This document shows, piece by piece, positions 1 through 9,166 of a stretch of 19,918 bases of DNA. Position numbers and translations under genes: made by a program. Positions within the stretch are counted from its first letter, which is position 1. Every line of letters begins with the position of its first letter. This stretch comes from Hansfordia pulvinata. Its lineage: Eukaryota > Ascomycota > Sordariomycetes > Xylariales. The notes beneath the pieces are model-generated. The model ran no database searches. It saw only the letters and a list, made by a program, of their open reading frames with translations, and was not told where the DNA came from. The stretch lies in assembly GCA_006538405.1 (NCBI GenBank), contig BJKQ01000053.1:1-19918 (forward strand). Direction: 5' to 3'.

Positions 1-70
1 CTAACCCTAACCCTAACCCTAACCCTAACCCTAACCCTAACCCTAACCCTAACCCTAACCCTAACCCTAA
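1..70. repeat. Telomeric repeat array (CCCTAA)n, chromosome left end
   Basis: Eleven perfect CTAACC hexamers plus CTAA start at base 1 and stop at base 70, where the sequence changes to GCTAAG. The C-rich strand reads 5' to 3' into the chromosome, so this is a true left terminus with the G-strand TTAGGG pointing outward. TTAGGG is the standard telomere repeat of filamentous ascomycetes. The repeats are perfect, unlike the mutated DNA beside them, which fits continual renewal by telomerase. I noticed no interstitial copies elsewhere in the window. Confidence 0.97.
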
Positions 71-1080
71 GCTAAGTTTTCCTTTTACTTACCTTTTTTA
101 CCGGAAAACGAGTACCGAGTTTTACCTTATTTTATATTAAAGCTTTAAGGGTCTCGGCGATTACAATAAAATACGTTATAAAAGAGTTTAACGCGTATTT
201 AATCCTTTAAGGTATAACTTAAAACGGACCTTATTAACGTGGCTTATATCCCGGGCTTATTTATATATAAGTAACGGACCGGGTCGGCTTTTATAATTTA
301 AAATAAAGTAACTATTATAAGCTTATATTTTACTTTTATTATATCGGGGACGTTAAACGATATAGCATTTAAGTCACGCAGCTATTAAAGGAGCTGTATA
401 ACCTTTTCGTTATCGTTATCCTTATCGGATATTTTAATAAGCTATTTAATAAAGCTGCTTATTTATTAAATATTAAACTTCTTATTAACACCGTTACTTA
501 ATAACTGCTTTTATAATATATATATAAGTGCGACCGCGTCGTTAATTAATATTAAATTTATTATTAATAATTTAATAAGGCGTATAAAAGTAATCGCCTT
601 ATATACGTTTAATATAAAAGTTAAAGTAAAAGGCCCGGGGCGGTTAAAAACTGTTTTAATTATAAGGGTTAAGCTATTATTAACGTAAGGTCGGGGGTTA
701 ACGTAAGGCTTATTATTCGTTTATTAATAATAGCGAAACGAGTTTATATTATTAAAGTGATTATATATTTTAATAAGGGCCTTATCGTTATTATATATAA
801 ATATCGACACGTATTTAAGCTTATATTAAGCTTACGTGGTGTTAAACTTAACTTATATTATAACCGAGGTTAACGTTTTTATAACGTTTCGGCACGGCGT
901 CGGCGCGGGCGGTTAATCCTTTAAGTATTATTAATTTAACTCATTAAACTTATTATCCTTTACGACCTTATATAAGTTCGCGCTTTTATAATTTAATTAT
1001 TCATTAAGATATTTTTTTTTAAACATTATATCGCGCTTTATTATAAGTTAATATATTATATAAGTAATTTAAAAGGGCGA
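67..1080 (-). pseudogene. RIP-degraded reading frame running into the telomere, family unknown
   Basis: On the minus strand one frame stays readable from about 1080 down to 67, some 338 codons, broken only by scattered TAA or TAG codons of the kind RIP makes from CAA, CAG or TGG. Legible segments include KKKYLNE near 1020-1000, PPAPTPCRNV near 925-896, NKPYVNPRPYV near 705-673 and GKTRYSFSGKKGK near 114-76. The frame ends at a TAG (67-69) formed by the telomere repeat itself. The original C-terminus may therefore have been lost when the chromosome end was healed, or the gene may simply have ended nearby. I do not recognise the protein. No N-terminal ATG can be chosen; the frame also reads into the module at 1093-1109. 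An alternative is the antisense shadow of another relic, but the low stop density and mixed composition favour this strand. Confidence 0.5.
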
Positions 1081-1092
1081 GACACGCGGGCT

Positions 1093-1329
1093 AAAAATTA
1101 TCTTAATTTAAAAGGGAGGGGAGGGCTTAAAATAAGTTTACCTTAAAATTTATCTTAATCTTTACTTTAATACGTGTTATTATAATTAAGAGGAGGACGA
1201 TAAGGGTTTAACTTTAAGAAGAAATAGCTTATATAATCGGGATATAAAAAACCGGTATAAATTTAAAGGTTTAATATGTTATATATCGCGCTTTTCGCGG
1301 GGTTAATAACGGGATAATTTTTTAAAGGG
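1093..1329. repeat. Inverted-repeat-bounded segment (junction module copy 1)
   Basis: AAAAATTATC at 1093-1102 and its exact complement GATAATTTTT at 1313-1322 enclose about 230 bp. The left arm continues as TTAATTT, and the right arm is preceded by CGG as in the other module copies. A plus-strand G-rich tract (GGGAGGGGAGGG) lies at 1113-1125. A second, weaker left-arm copy occurs at 1145-1160. It may be a miniature element or the abutting ends of two larger elements. Confidence 0.5.
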
Positions 1330-1383
1330 CGTGTAAGGTGTTTATTTATTATTTTCTTACGTGTGTTAATATTAAAAGTAAAA

Positions 1384-1860
1384 GCGTGATAAAGATATTA
1401 AATATAATAAATAAGTAATACGTGTAAGTCTTATATTTAACGCGGGCGTAAGCGGGTTATCCTTATTAATAACGCTAAGTGTGCCTTAAAGGCTCCGGGC
1501 TTAATCACGGCCCGATCCACCTTTTTTAATATTATAATAAGTTAAACGTTAAGGTATATAATTAAAGGTAAGGGCTTATTATAAGAGGTCTCTTTTATAA
1601 GGCGATAACGCGTTTTAAGGGCGTTATAAAGGGTCTTTATTTAAAAGCCGTGTAAGAAAGGCGTTAAGGTAAGGGCCTTAACTTTAAGCGGGGACGCCGT
1701 ATAAAGGCGTTACCTTTTTAATATGGCGTTATTAATAAGTGGTAAGGCGGTGTTCCGGGTCGGCGCGTTGATCGGGTAAGCGGGCTTATAAGGCTCGTTA
1801 ACGAAAGGGTCACGTGGTTTAATTTAATTAAATTAAGGCGTTATAATAATTTTAAATATT
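1384..1860 (-). pseudogene. RIP-degraded coding fragment, family unknown
   Basis: The minus-strand frame from 1860 to about 1384 gives roughly 158 codons of mixed, protein-like composition with stops mainly at TAA. Readable pieces include LPDQRADPEHRLTTY (1782-1738), VTPLYGVPA (1713-1687), YLNAFLTRLLNKDPL (1671-1627) and KKGGSGRD (1527-1504). The Arg, Pro and Gly content is much higher than in the AT-rich shadow frames, which supports this frame as the real one. It could be the C-terminal part of a transposon protein, or an upstream part of the telomere-proximal relic, since both share the same frame modulo 3 with the inverted-repeat module between them. I cannot name a family. Confidence 0.45.
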
Positions 1861-1904
1861 ATTACTTAACTTATATTTAAACCGGGGGGGGTTATTACTT
1901 TTTT

Positions 1905-2818
1905 ATATCTTACACCGTTATATTAATATAGGCTTATTACTTATAGGCCTTTTTCGCGAGCTTAACAGCGCGTCTCTCCTCTTTTTTAAGCTTAACCGCT
2001 TTCCTTTTTTAAACCTTTTCCTTTTTCTTTACCTTTTTATCCTTATCTTTATAATACTGTTTTAAAGTGTTATAAGCTAATAAAGGCATCTTTTCCTCTT
2101 TTAAGTCGATAAATACAAGGTCGATACTTATAAGTATTTAAGGTGTCACCTTAATACCTTTTAATTAAGTGGTTAAAAGCTGCGATAACCGGTATAACAC
2201 GTGGTATAATTATAAGGCTTTTATAAGCTTAAAGGTTAAGATTATTTAAAGGTGTTTATATAAGGACCGTATTAATTAACTTAACTTATTTAACGCCTTA
2301 CGGTACTCGGGTAAAATAAGCCTATCCGCGTGCTATATTAAGCGTAAGAAGTACCGGTTATTAAGTTAATTAAATATACTTTAATATATCTTAATATAAA
2401 ATACCTCTCCGATCTCTTTAAATTTAAGATTCTTAAGTTAAAAGGCGGTAACGGCTAGTTACTTAACGTACTTTTCTTATATAAGCTTTTTTACGAGCTT
2501 ATATATAGTTTTTAATATAATAATACACTTAAATATAACCTTTTATAATTAACCGATCCGGATTAAGCGGTTAACGCTTTATATTACGTGGTTAACCGAT
2601 TAATTATAATTAATTATAATACCGCGGTAACACGCGCTTTAAAGGTTAAGGCCGGCGCTGTTTAATAATTAACTCGTTATAAGAATATTATAATTGTTTA
2701 ATAATTTATTAAATTCTTTAACCGTTTTAACGCGTTTTATAAGCGTGTAATACGCTTAAATATAACCAGGTTTAATATTAATTAAGTAAAAGAAAAGGAT
2801 AAGCTAATTATTTTTAAC
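1905..2818 (-). pseudogene. RIP-degraded gene with basic coiled-coil-like C-terminus, family unknown
   Basis: A minus-strand frame runs from about 2818 to 1905 (about 305 codons) with TAA stops spread through it. The last third is clear: IDLVFIDLKEEKMPLLAYNT (about 2122-2063), followed by about 45 residues dominated by Lys, Glu, Arg and Ala (KDKDKKVKKKEKV, then KLKKEERRAVKLAKKAYK). This Lys/Glu/Ala-rich helical tail resembles the C-terminal tails of fungal pogo/Fot1-type DDE transposases. That is only a compositional likeness: I could not find the catalytic Asp motifs. It sits between the 1093-1329 segment and the module at 2876-2914, in the same orientation as its minus-strand neighbours. 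Confidence 0.45.
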
Positions 2819-2875
2819 ACATATTAATAATAAGGTCGTTAAGAGCGGGGGTGGTGATAAGGAAAGGAGGGGGGC

Positions 2876-2914
2876 TAAAAAGAGTCCCGGTTTCAATATT
2901 AAAGCAGTTTATAA
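2876..2914. repeat. Junction module copy 2 (imperfect inverted repeat with G tract)
   Basis: The left arm AAAAAGAGTCCCGGTTT (2877-2893) is followed by ATTAAAGCAGTTTA (2898-2911), which is close to the complement of the AAAAACTG arm type. A G-rich plus-strand tract lies just before it (about 2847-2874, GGGGG, GGTGG, GGAGGGGGG), and GGGGG follows at about 2917. The structure matches the modules at 13,082 and 16,169. Confidence 0.5.
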
Positions 2915-2944
2915 AGGGGGCCACTTATTATTAAAATTAAGGGT

Positions 2945-5219
2945 ATTTAATTATAATAAACACTTAATTTAATAAGTTCGTTCTTTCGTTTATAAAGCCG
3001 GTTAAGATAACGATTATACGTTAAAGTATAAAGGTTAAGATAAGCGCTTTAAATATAAGGAATATAATAAACTTATAATAATTACTTAATAAGTTAACGT
3101 GTAAGTCCGTGTAAATTATACGGAATAACTTATAAAGCCTTTAATCGTTTTTAAGTCGTATTTCGTTAACGGCTTTAACCTTTATTTTAATTAACTTACC
3201 GTTTTACTTTTTAAGGTTAAGTATAAACCGGTGGTTATACGGCTTTAACGCGTCGGCCTTATCGGGCGTAGCGTTATCGGCGGGTGTTAAGGCCGGTAAG
3301 TTAAGCGCCCTTTATAATAATAACGATTATTAAATATTAAATACTTAAGCGTTAAAGGGCGGTTAATTAAACCGGCGGGGCGTGTAAAAAAGGGCGGGCT
3401 TACTTAATAATAATAATAACGTTTACTCGCGGTTATTAAGAAAGGGTAAGGATCCCGCGTTTAATAATAATATTAAGTGGTTTATAAATTCGTTAAAGGA
3501 CCGTTTAAGCTTATTTAAGGTTAAGTTAAGGTCGGTTAAGATATTTATATTAAAGGATATAAAAAGCCTTATTAAGATTCCTTTACCGTTTTAACCCTTA
3601 TTTATACTTAATTATTATATATTAATAACGTTAATATAACTTATTATAAGTTTCCTTTAAATATTTATATTAATACGTATCCTGGTATCGTTAACGTGAT
3701 CGTGGGGGAGGGCTTAATAAGAGTTCTTATTTATTTAATATTAAAGCGATTTAAAGTTATCTTTAAGTAACGTTTTTAAGACCTTTTAAACGTCGCTTAA
3801 AAGGTGTACCTTTAACGTTTTAACGGTAATAAAGGGGATGCCGTCGTTAAGGGTAACGGTGCTGTTATCGGGTATTATTAATTTAAACTTTAAAGTACGT
3901 TAAATAAAAAGGCCTTTAAGGATCGCGTTAAGGGCAATACGGTAAGACGCGTAATCTTAATTATATTATTTTACCACCTTTTTAAATAACGACGGGTTAT
4001 AAATCTATTATTAAAACCCGGACTTATAATACTCTTTATAACGCTTTTTAAGGAATTATTATTCTTCCTTTATATTAAGGTCGATAAGGAAGTTTAAGTG
4101 GTTAACGCGCGTATCGATTAAGCAGTCGCCGGCGCCGCCTGGTTTTTACTTACCGTTTATACCGATATAAGGGTTAATATTAATACGCTTTTTAAGGTTA
4201 AGGCCGTTTAAATATAAGTTAAAAAGGTTAAACTTCTCCGGAATATAAATCTTTTTAATTAAGTAAAACGCGTAAAGTCGTAAGAATCTTAATATATTAT
4301 AAAGGTGATTAATTATAAAGGTCACGCTTATTAAAATTATATAATCTCGCTTAATAAAGTTAATTATTTAATAAGTTACTGTGATCAGCGTTTTTAACGT
4401 GTATATCTTATTATATATAAGCACGTTATAATAAATTAATATTAAAAAGCGGTAAGTAAATACGTAACCGTTAATACCGGAGGCGTTAATACTTTTATTA
4501 ACCGCGTTAAGCTTAAATAAGTTTAAGTTATAAGTTCCGCGCTTACTCTCCTTATATTAAAATACTTAATCGTTATTTAACCTTAATTTATTACGTTAAG
4601 GCTTTAATAATTCGCTTAAAAGGACCTTTAATTTAACGGCCTTTTACTTATATAAAAAGGTAATATAAAATATAATAATAACGATACGCCCGGTTTTCTT
4701 TTATATAAAAAAGTTATCGTTTTTAATATCCTTTTAAAATTAATAATTAAACGTTTCTTAATCGATATTCCGGTTTATAAAGCCGCTTATATTACCTTTA
4801 TCCTTATCATAATAAAAAAGGTATAATTCGAGACCGCCTTTAAAAAAGCATTTAACCTTATTAAATATAGGTTTAATTAAAGTGAATAAGGTTAAAATAA
4901 AGTGCGGCTTTTAACGCTTAAGTTTCGGTTTTATAAATACGGGTGCCGGCGTGCTTACACGTTACTTATTATCTTATTATTAACCGTAACACGCTTTATT
5001 AAGCCTCGCGTTTTACTGTTTAAGCTTTACTTTATATATCTTAAAGATAACTCTTAAATAAATCTATGTTTTCCCGATACCGCACTTATAAGCTATAAAG
5101 TATAATTTAAGCTCTTTATTTAATATCGTTTTAACCGTTATAATATTTAACCGTGTTTATTAGCTTATCGTTATATCTTAATATTTACTTTACTTTTTTA
5201 TAATACTTTACTTAAAGTT
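2945..5219 (-). pseudogene. Relic of an SNF2-type (SF2) helicase, N-terminal ATPase lobe recognisable
   Basis: One minus-strand frame is followed for about 758 codons, with RIP-type stops. In order I see: Walker A, CGIGKT at 5084-5067, preceded by IAYK where de-RIP gives the SNF2-like ADEC; motif Ia, KPHFILTLFTLI at 4910-4875, then FFKGGLELYLFYYD, like the 'wfdElkrff ... lFYGD' segment of fungal SNF2 proteins; a beta-strand block RIVIIIFYITFLYKQ near 4690-4646; motif II, read as NKIY at 4412-4401, each codon one RIP step from D-E-M-H; motif III, LISVT at 4334-4320, where SAT is expected, followed by NHLYNILRFLRLY. The C-terminal helicase lobe (motifs IV-VI) was not recognised in the remaining 450 codons, which include IIPDNSTVTLNDG (about 3878-3840) and LPALTPADNATPDKADALKP (about 3306-3247). 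The start is missing: the frame meets the G tract and module near 5240. Confident as a helicase relic; the subfamily is uncertain. Confidence 0.6.
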
Positions 5220-5247
5220 AATAAGTTAAGAGTTAAGGACGGAAGGA

Positions 5248-5318
5248 GGGGGGGGGGGGAAAGGGGTAAGGGCGTTAAGAATTATCTTAATCTTATAATA
5301 TACCGGGATAATTATTAA
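5248..5318. repeat. Poly-G tract and junction module copy 3
   Basis: Twelve consecutive Gs (5248-5259) followed by AAAGGGG and GGG lead into AAGAATTATCTTAATC (5277-5292). After 15 bp comes ACCGGGATAATTATT (5303-5317). The arms AAGAATTATC and GATAATTATT are inverted with one mismatch. The G-rich strand is the plus strand. Four or more G runs in about 25 bp could form a G-quadruplex in single strands. The tract lies directly upstream of the helicase relic, which points away from it. Confidence 0.55.
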
Positions 5319-5322
5319 AGGG

Positions 5323-6540
5323 ACCTTATAAGGGTGGATTTACTGGCTTACTTAACACTTAATAAAAGCGGTAATAATATCGGCTACCTTTAATTATAAG
5401 CAGGTTATAAGGCTGATTTAAGTCGAATTTTATATTAAGGCGGTTTACGGCCTTTTTAAAGGTGTATTAAAAGCCCGTATCGTTACCGTTAATAAGGTCG
5501 TATATAATAATAAAGTTATAAGCCGTTACAATGTTCTCTTTATTAAGGCGGGCAGCGGGCTTATTATCGACACGGTCTTTAATAAGTACTTTATTATCTT
5601 CGATTTTAATTATCTTATTACCTTTAACGGCCTTATTATAATATTAAATTCGGTTTTAACCTTCCGTTACGAGCTATTATAATTAATAGTTATTAAGGTT
5701 ATTTAAGTCCTTATTATTTATATTATTAAGACCGCGTAAATTTATAATTAAAATATCCGCCTCTTTTACCTTACCGTATATAAGCTTAAGGTTGTTTACG
5801 AGTATTTATAATTGCTTTAACGAGAATTTAAGTTAATTTATCTTATTAATAATATAATATAATTAAAGGCGTTAAACGGCCGCTTTAATTAATTTATTAT
5901 TAAGTTCATTAATTTTTAACGTGTTATTTTTAAGCGAGACCTGTTTTTTAAGTCTTTTAATAATCTTATTTAAGTCTTAAATTTTTACGCGATCCTTTAC
6001 CTTTTTCTTCTCTTTTTACTTTTACTTCTTTATAAAGGTGGTAAAAATAATAAGTAAGCGGATAAAAAGGGCAGCCGTAAAGCGGGAAGACTTATAAGTC
6101 TTATCGTTAATACGGATTATATTAATAGCCTTAATATTAAGCGTTATCTTTAAATTTAACCGTTAATTTACGACCTTATAACGGGTTAAATAATAAGTTA
6201 AAATAATGTGTATAATAGCTTATATATTAATAATATAGCTGAATAAAAGCACGCGGTTAAGGTTAAATCGGTGAGGGTTAATAATATAATCGTGATATTA
6301 ATCGATTAATTTATATAAGTTCCGGATTATAAGTTAAGTAAGTTAATTAATTATATAAGTAATGTTTATATCCTTAACTTTTACACTTAACGTTATTATG
6401 TCTTCCGCGAGAAATAATTAAGACTTATTTTACTTTTTAATTTATTATATTTTAAGCTTTTTAACGATATTTATAAAAGGAGGGAGCGATTTATATATAA
6501 TCGTTATATAAAGGAAGAATAATCGGATAATATTTAAGAT
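5323..6540 (-). pseudogene. RIP-degraded gene with basic coiled-coil and Asn/Asp-rich acidic tail, family unknown
   Basis: The minus-strand frame from about 6540 to 5323 reads about 406 codons with few stops. N-terminal part: FLAEDIITLSVKVKDINI (near 6414-6361) and NPHRFNLNRVLLF (near 6279-6241). Centre: SSRFTAALFIRLLIIFTTFI (near 6090-6031), then a Lys-rich stretch (KEKKKVKDRVKI near 6009-5974) and heptad-like KRLKKQVSLKN. C-terminal part: an Asn-rich run (LRGLNNINN, NLNN; about 5739-5683) that by RIP logic was probably Asp-rich, then KIEDNKVLIKDRVDNKPAAR (about 5606-5547). A basic coiled coil followed by an acidic tail could suit a gag-like or DNA-binding accessory protein of a mobile element, but I recognise no domain. 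It is bounded by module copies at 5277-5318 and 6583-6600, giving a unit of about 1.3 kb. Confidence 0.5.
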
Positions 6541-6582
6541 TATCGGTAAGTATTATTAATAATTATATAATATATATAATTA

Positions 6583-6600
6583 TTAAAAATTATCTTAATC
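6583..6600. repeat. Junction module copy 4 (single arm)
   Basis: TTAAAAATTATCTTAATC matches the left arms at 1093 and 5277. No clear opposite arm is seen nearby. It marks the 5' side of the minus-strand relic at 5323-6540. Confidence 0.45.
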
Positions 6601-7010
6601 TCGACTTATATTAATTAATAAAGGGTATAAAATAAAACGGGTTTACTTATTAAGTTAATTAATTTAATAATTTAAATAATTCTTTAATTTAAATATTAAA
6701 AATATTATTATATAATTCGTTAAAGTCTTTTTATTTTATAATCCGATGTATCGTAAGTTATAAGTTTAAATAAGGTTTTAATCGGTGTTTAATATTTTAA
6801 TAATAGCCTTATTAACCTTTTTACGTAATTAAACGGCGAAATCGGTCCAGCTTAATTAAGGCTATTATAAGGGTTTTACCGAGTTATAATCCGTTATATA
6901 AGACTTAATAAAAAGGTTATTTAAGTTATTAATTAATAATAGCCGTTAAGTAATTAAGTGCGTTATTTAAAAGGTGAGTAAGTAAGTGAGAAGGCTTAAT
7001 TTAAAAGGGC
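6601..7010. other. AT-rich RIP-mutated stretch without a supported gene
   Basis: No frame stays open with mixed protein-like composition on either strand. Short runs of TTAATTAA and TTTAAAT dominate 6640-6720. This stretch separates the minus-strand relics to the left from the plus-strand relics to the right, so it may hold a decayed divergent promoter region, but no promoter motif can be recognised. Confidence 0.5.
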
Positions 7011-7127
7011 TTAAAAACTAACCCGGTTTTTATAAGGAAAAAGGAGGGGGCCTTATATTAAATACTATTTTAATATCCGATTTAACCGGTGTTTATTATA
7101 AAAGGGAGGAATTAAGGGAGGAATTAA
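7011..7127. repeat. Junction module copy 5 with G-rich tract and 12-bp tandem duplication
   Basis: TTAAAAACTAACCCGGTTTT at 7011-7030 is nearly identical to the arm at 16,079-16,097. A G-rich stretch (GGAGGGGG) follows at about 7043-7050. GGGAGGAATTAA is then duplicated in tandem at 7104-7115 and 7116-7127. The module lies at the switch from minus-strand to plus-strand relics. Confidence 0.5.
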
Positions 7128-7559
7128 GGAAAGGGCGATATGGTTTTATAATCGAAAGGTAAAGGTAAACCGGGATAAGTTTAAAGGTATTAAGTTAATA
7201 ATTATTATAATACTTATTATATTAAAGTACTTTTTAAGCTCTTTATCCGTGCCGATAACGTGATAATATAAGTGGTTATTTAATAAGCGGTCGTATAAGT
7301 GCCGAGTTATAATAAGTAAGATTAAAAAGGGTTTATAAATTTAAGTAAGCTATTAAAAAGGTAACCCTTTAAGTCGAATACGCGGTTACGCGACGTTACG
7401 ATTATTATCGCTTAATCTTAAGCCTTATTTAATACCTTTATAAAGCGGTTAACCGTCTTTACGTTAAGTGGGCGGTTATTATTAATAATTATTTAATTTA
7501 TTTAACGGTCGATTTAATTATTAATAAGGTGGTTATATTTAATATAATTTAATTATCAC

Positions 7560-8790
7560 TTTTTATTTATTATAAATACTTAAGTTTACCTTATATTATT
7601 AAACATTACCCGCCGTATTATTACTTATTATCTTTACCTTTTAATTTAAAGATAAGACTCGTTCGCCGCTCTTATTAATTACCCCTCTTTTATGTGCCCT
7701 TACGGCGATACCGTGCTTATTTGCCTTATTTAAGTTAATATTTACTTATACAGCTTTATAAGCACGGTTATTAATAATTATAATATTTAATACTTAATTA
7801 ATCGCCGTTAAATTCAAAGCGCGGGTATTAACCGGCTTTTTTACACTTAAGATACTTAAATACAACGTTAATAATAATAATTTAATATTTAAAAAGGTGA
7901 TTAAATACGATATTAAAAAGGTCTTTAATAATACGGTTATAAGTTAATATAATAATAGTTTTAATAAAAATTAAGATTATAATATAAAGAAAGCCCGTGT
8001 AATACCGCGGGTAATAATACTTATTACCGTTTTTACTTAAAGTAAAAAAGAGTAATATAACGAAGGTTTAAATAACTTTACGAATCTTATTTAAGTAACG
8101 TTAAATAAACTTATTTATTAAGCGGACGGGCTATTTTATATATTTATAAAGTTAACGTTCGGTAACGGTAAGGTCCTTAAAATATTAAAAATAAGTTACC
8201 GGGTCGGCGTTTAAGAATTTAATAAGGTTTATAAAGACCGGGTTATCACTTATAAGGTAAATAATTATATTTAACGCTTATAAAACGTGTGTGATCGCGA
8301 TTATAAGGTCTTTAATTATATAATAAAGGCGGTAATAAATAAAATGGTTTTTATTAATTTATTATAACTTTATAAGACGCTTAAATATTATTAATATTAT
8401 AATTAATCGGCGATGCTTATTATATAATAAAGTAAAGGTGGTTAACTTATATTTAATATTAACTTATAAAAGGAAGTGATCTTCTTTTTCCTTAAATATA
8501 AATATAAGGCTAAGCTTATACGTGTTATTATAGCCTTAAAGGAGGGCTCTTTTTAAGTCTTTAACGTTTTAAGGCTATAATAAGTCCTTTATATTAAAGA
8601 GGTGACCGCTTAATTATATAAGGGTTTCGTTAAGGTAAGCGTTAACGATAAGCGCTTTTAAGCGTGCGTGTTTTAAGCGGTAATAAAGCGATAATTACTT
8701 TTAACTTTATCGGATATAACGGTTTAAATCGTAAAGTATAATAATAAGGCTTTTATTTAAAAAGTATAAAAAAAGGGGAAAAGGCGGCTT
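7560..8790 (+). pseudogene. RIP-degraded gene, family unknown
   Basis: A plus-strand frame is readable from about 7800 to 8690, with weaker extension to 7560 and 8790. Segments include LIFKKVIKYDIKKVF (near 7882-7926), GNGKVLKILKISYRVGV (about 8161-8211), NVCDRDYKVFNYIIKAV (about 8284-8334) and VIFFFLKYKYKAKLIRVIIA (about 8476-8535). Stops are mostly TAA at plausible Gln positions. Between 7080 and 7740 another plus-strand frame (offset by one) is equally open, so the start and a possible frameshift or intron cannot be settled. Many Lys codons preceded by T may have been Glu, which would make the central part acidic. No known domain was identified. Module copies lie at 7011 and 8918, giving a unit of about 1.9 kb. 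Confidence 0.4.
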
Positions 8791-8916
8791 TAATATACTA
8801 GATAATAAAAAGGTTAACTTTATAATAATATTTACGCCTTTTATATTATAAAGGGTGGTATTATAATAAATAGCGAGGCCGGCGCGATACCGCGTGTGGT
8901 CGGCGGCCGAAAAAGG

Positions 8917-9080
8917 TAAGAATAATCTTAATATTTAAATTAATTAAAAAGGGAGGTTTTAACTTATTATCGTTAACCGTACGGTAAAGGCCTTTTATAC
9001 TTAATAAGTATAAAAAATTAAGGTAAATCTTATAAGGCGGTAATATAAAAATATTATATTAAGACCGGGATAATTTTTAA
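8917..9080. repeat. Junction module copies 6 and 7
   Basis: AAGAATAATCTTAAT at 8918-8932 matches the left arm and is followed by AAAAAGGGAGG. At 9046-9080 lies TAAAAATATTATATTAAG, then ACCGGGATAATTTTTAA, an imperfect inverted repeat almost identical in its right arm to the copies at 1309 and 5303. The two may be the ends of one small element of about 160 bp, or separate boundaries of the relics on each side. Confidence 0.5.
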
Positions 9081-9126
9081 ACGGTTAAATACCGCGCTTA
9101 ATTTACGTTATACGGTGGCTATTAAA

Positions 9127-9140
9127 GGGGGGGGGGGGGG
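9127..9140 (+). repeat. Poly-G run of 14
   Basis: Fourteen consecutive Gs follow ATTAAA, 27 bp before the probable start codon of the large relic at 9167. It is the longest homopolymer G run seen in the window and lies on the same strand as the G tracts beside the other modules. It is likely to be length-variable. Confidence 0.9.
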
Positions 9141-9166
9141 TAAGTGTTAATACGTAAAAGGGTTAA

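Noticed and set aside
641..662. GGTTAAAAACTGTTTTAATT as another junction-module arm
   Set aside because: It resembles the arm but lies inside the continuous frame of the telomere-proximal relic, with no opposite arm or G tract of the module type, so chance similarity is more likely.
1905..2818. Pogo/Fot1-type transposase
   Set aside because: Only the Lys/Glu/Ala-rich tail fits. The catalytic Asp blocks and the N-terminal helix-turn-helix could not be found in the frame, so the family name is not assigned.
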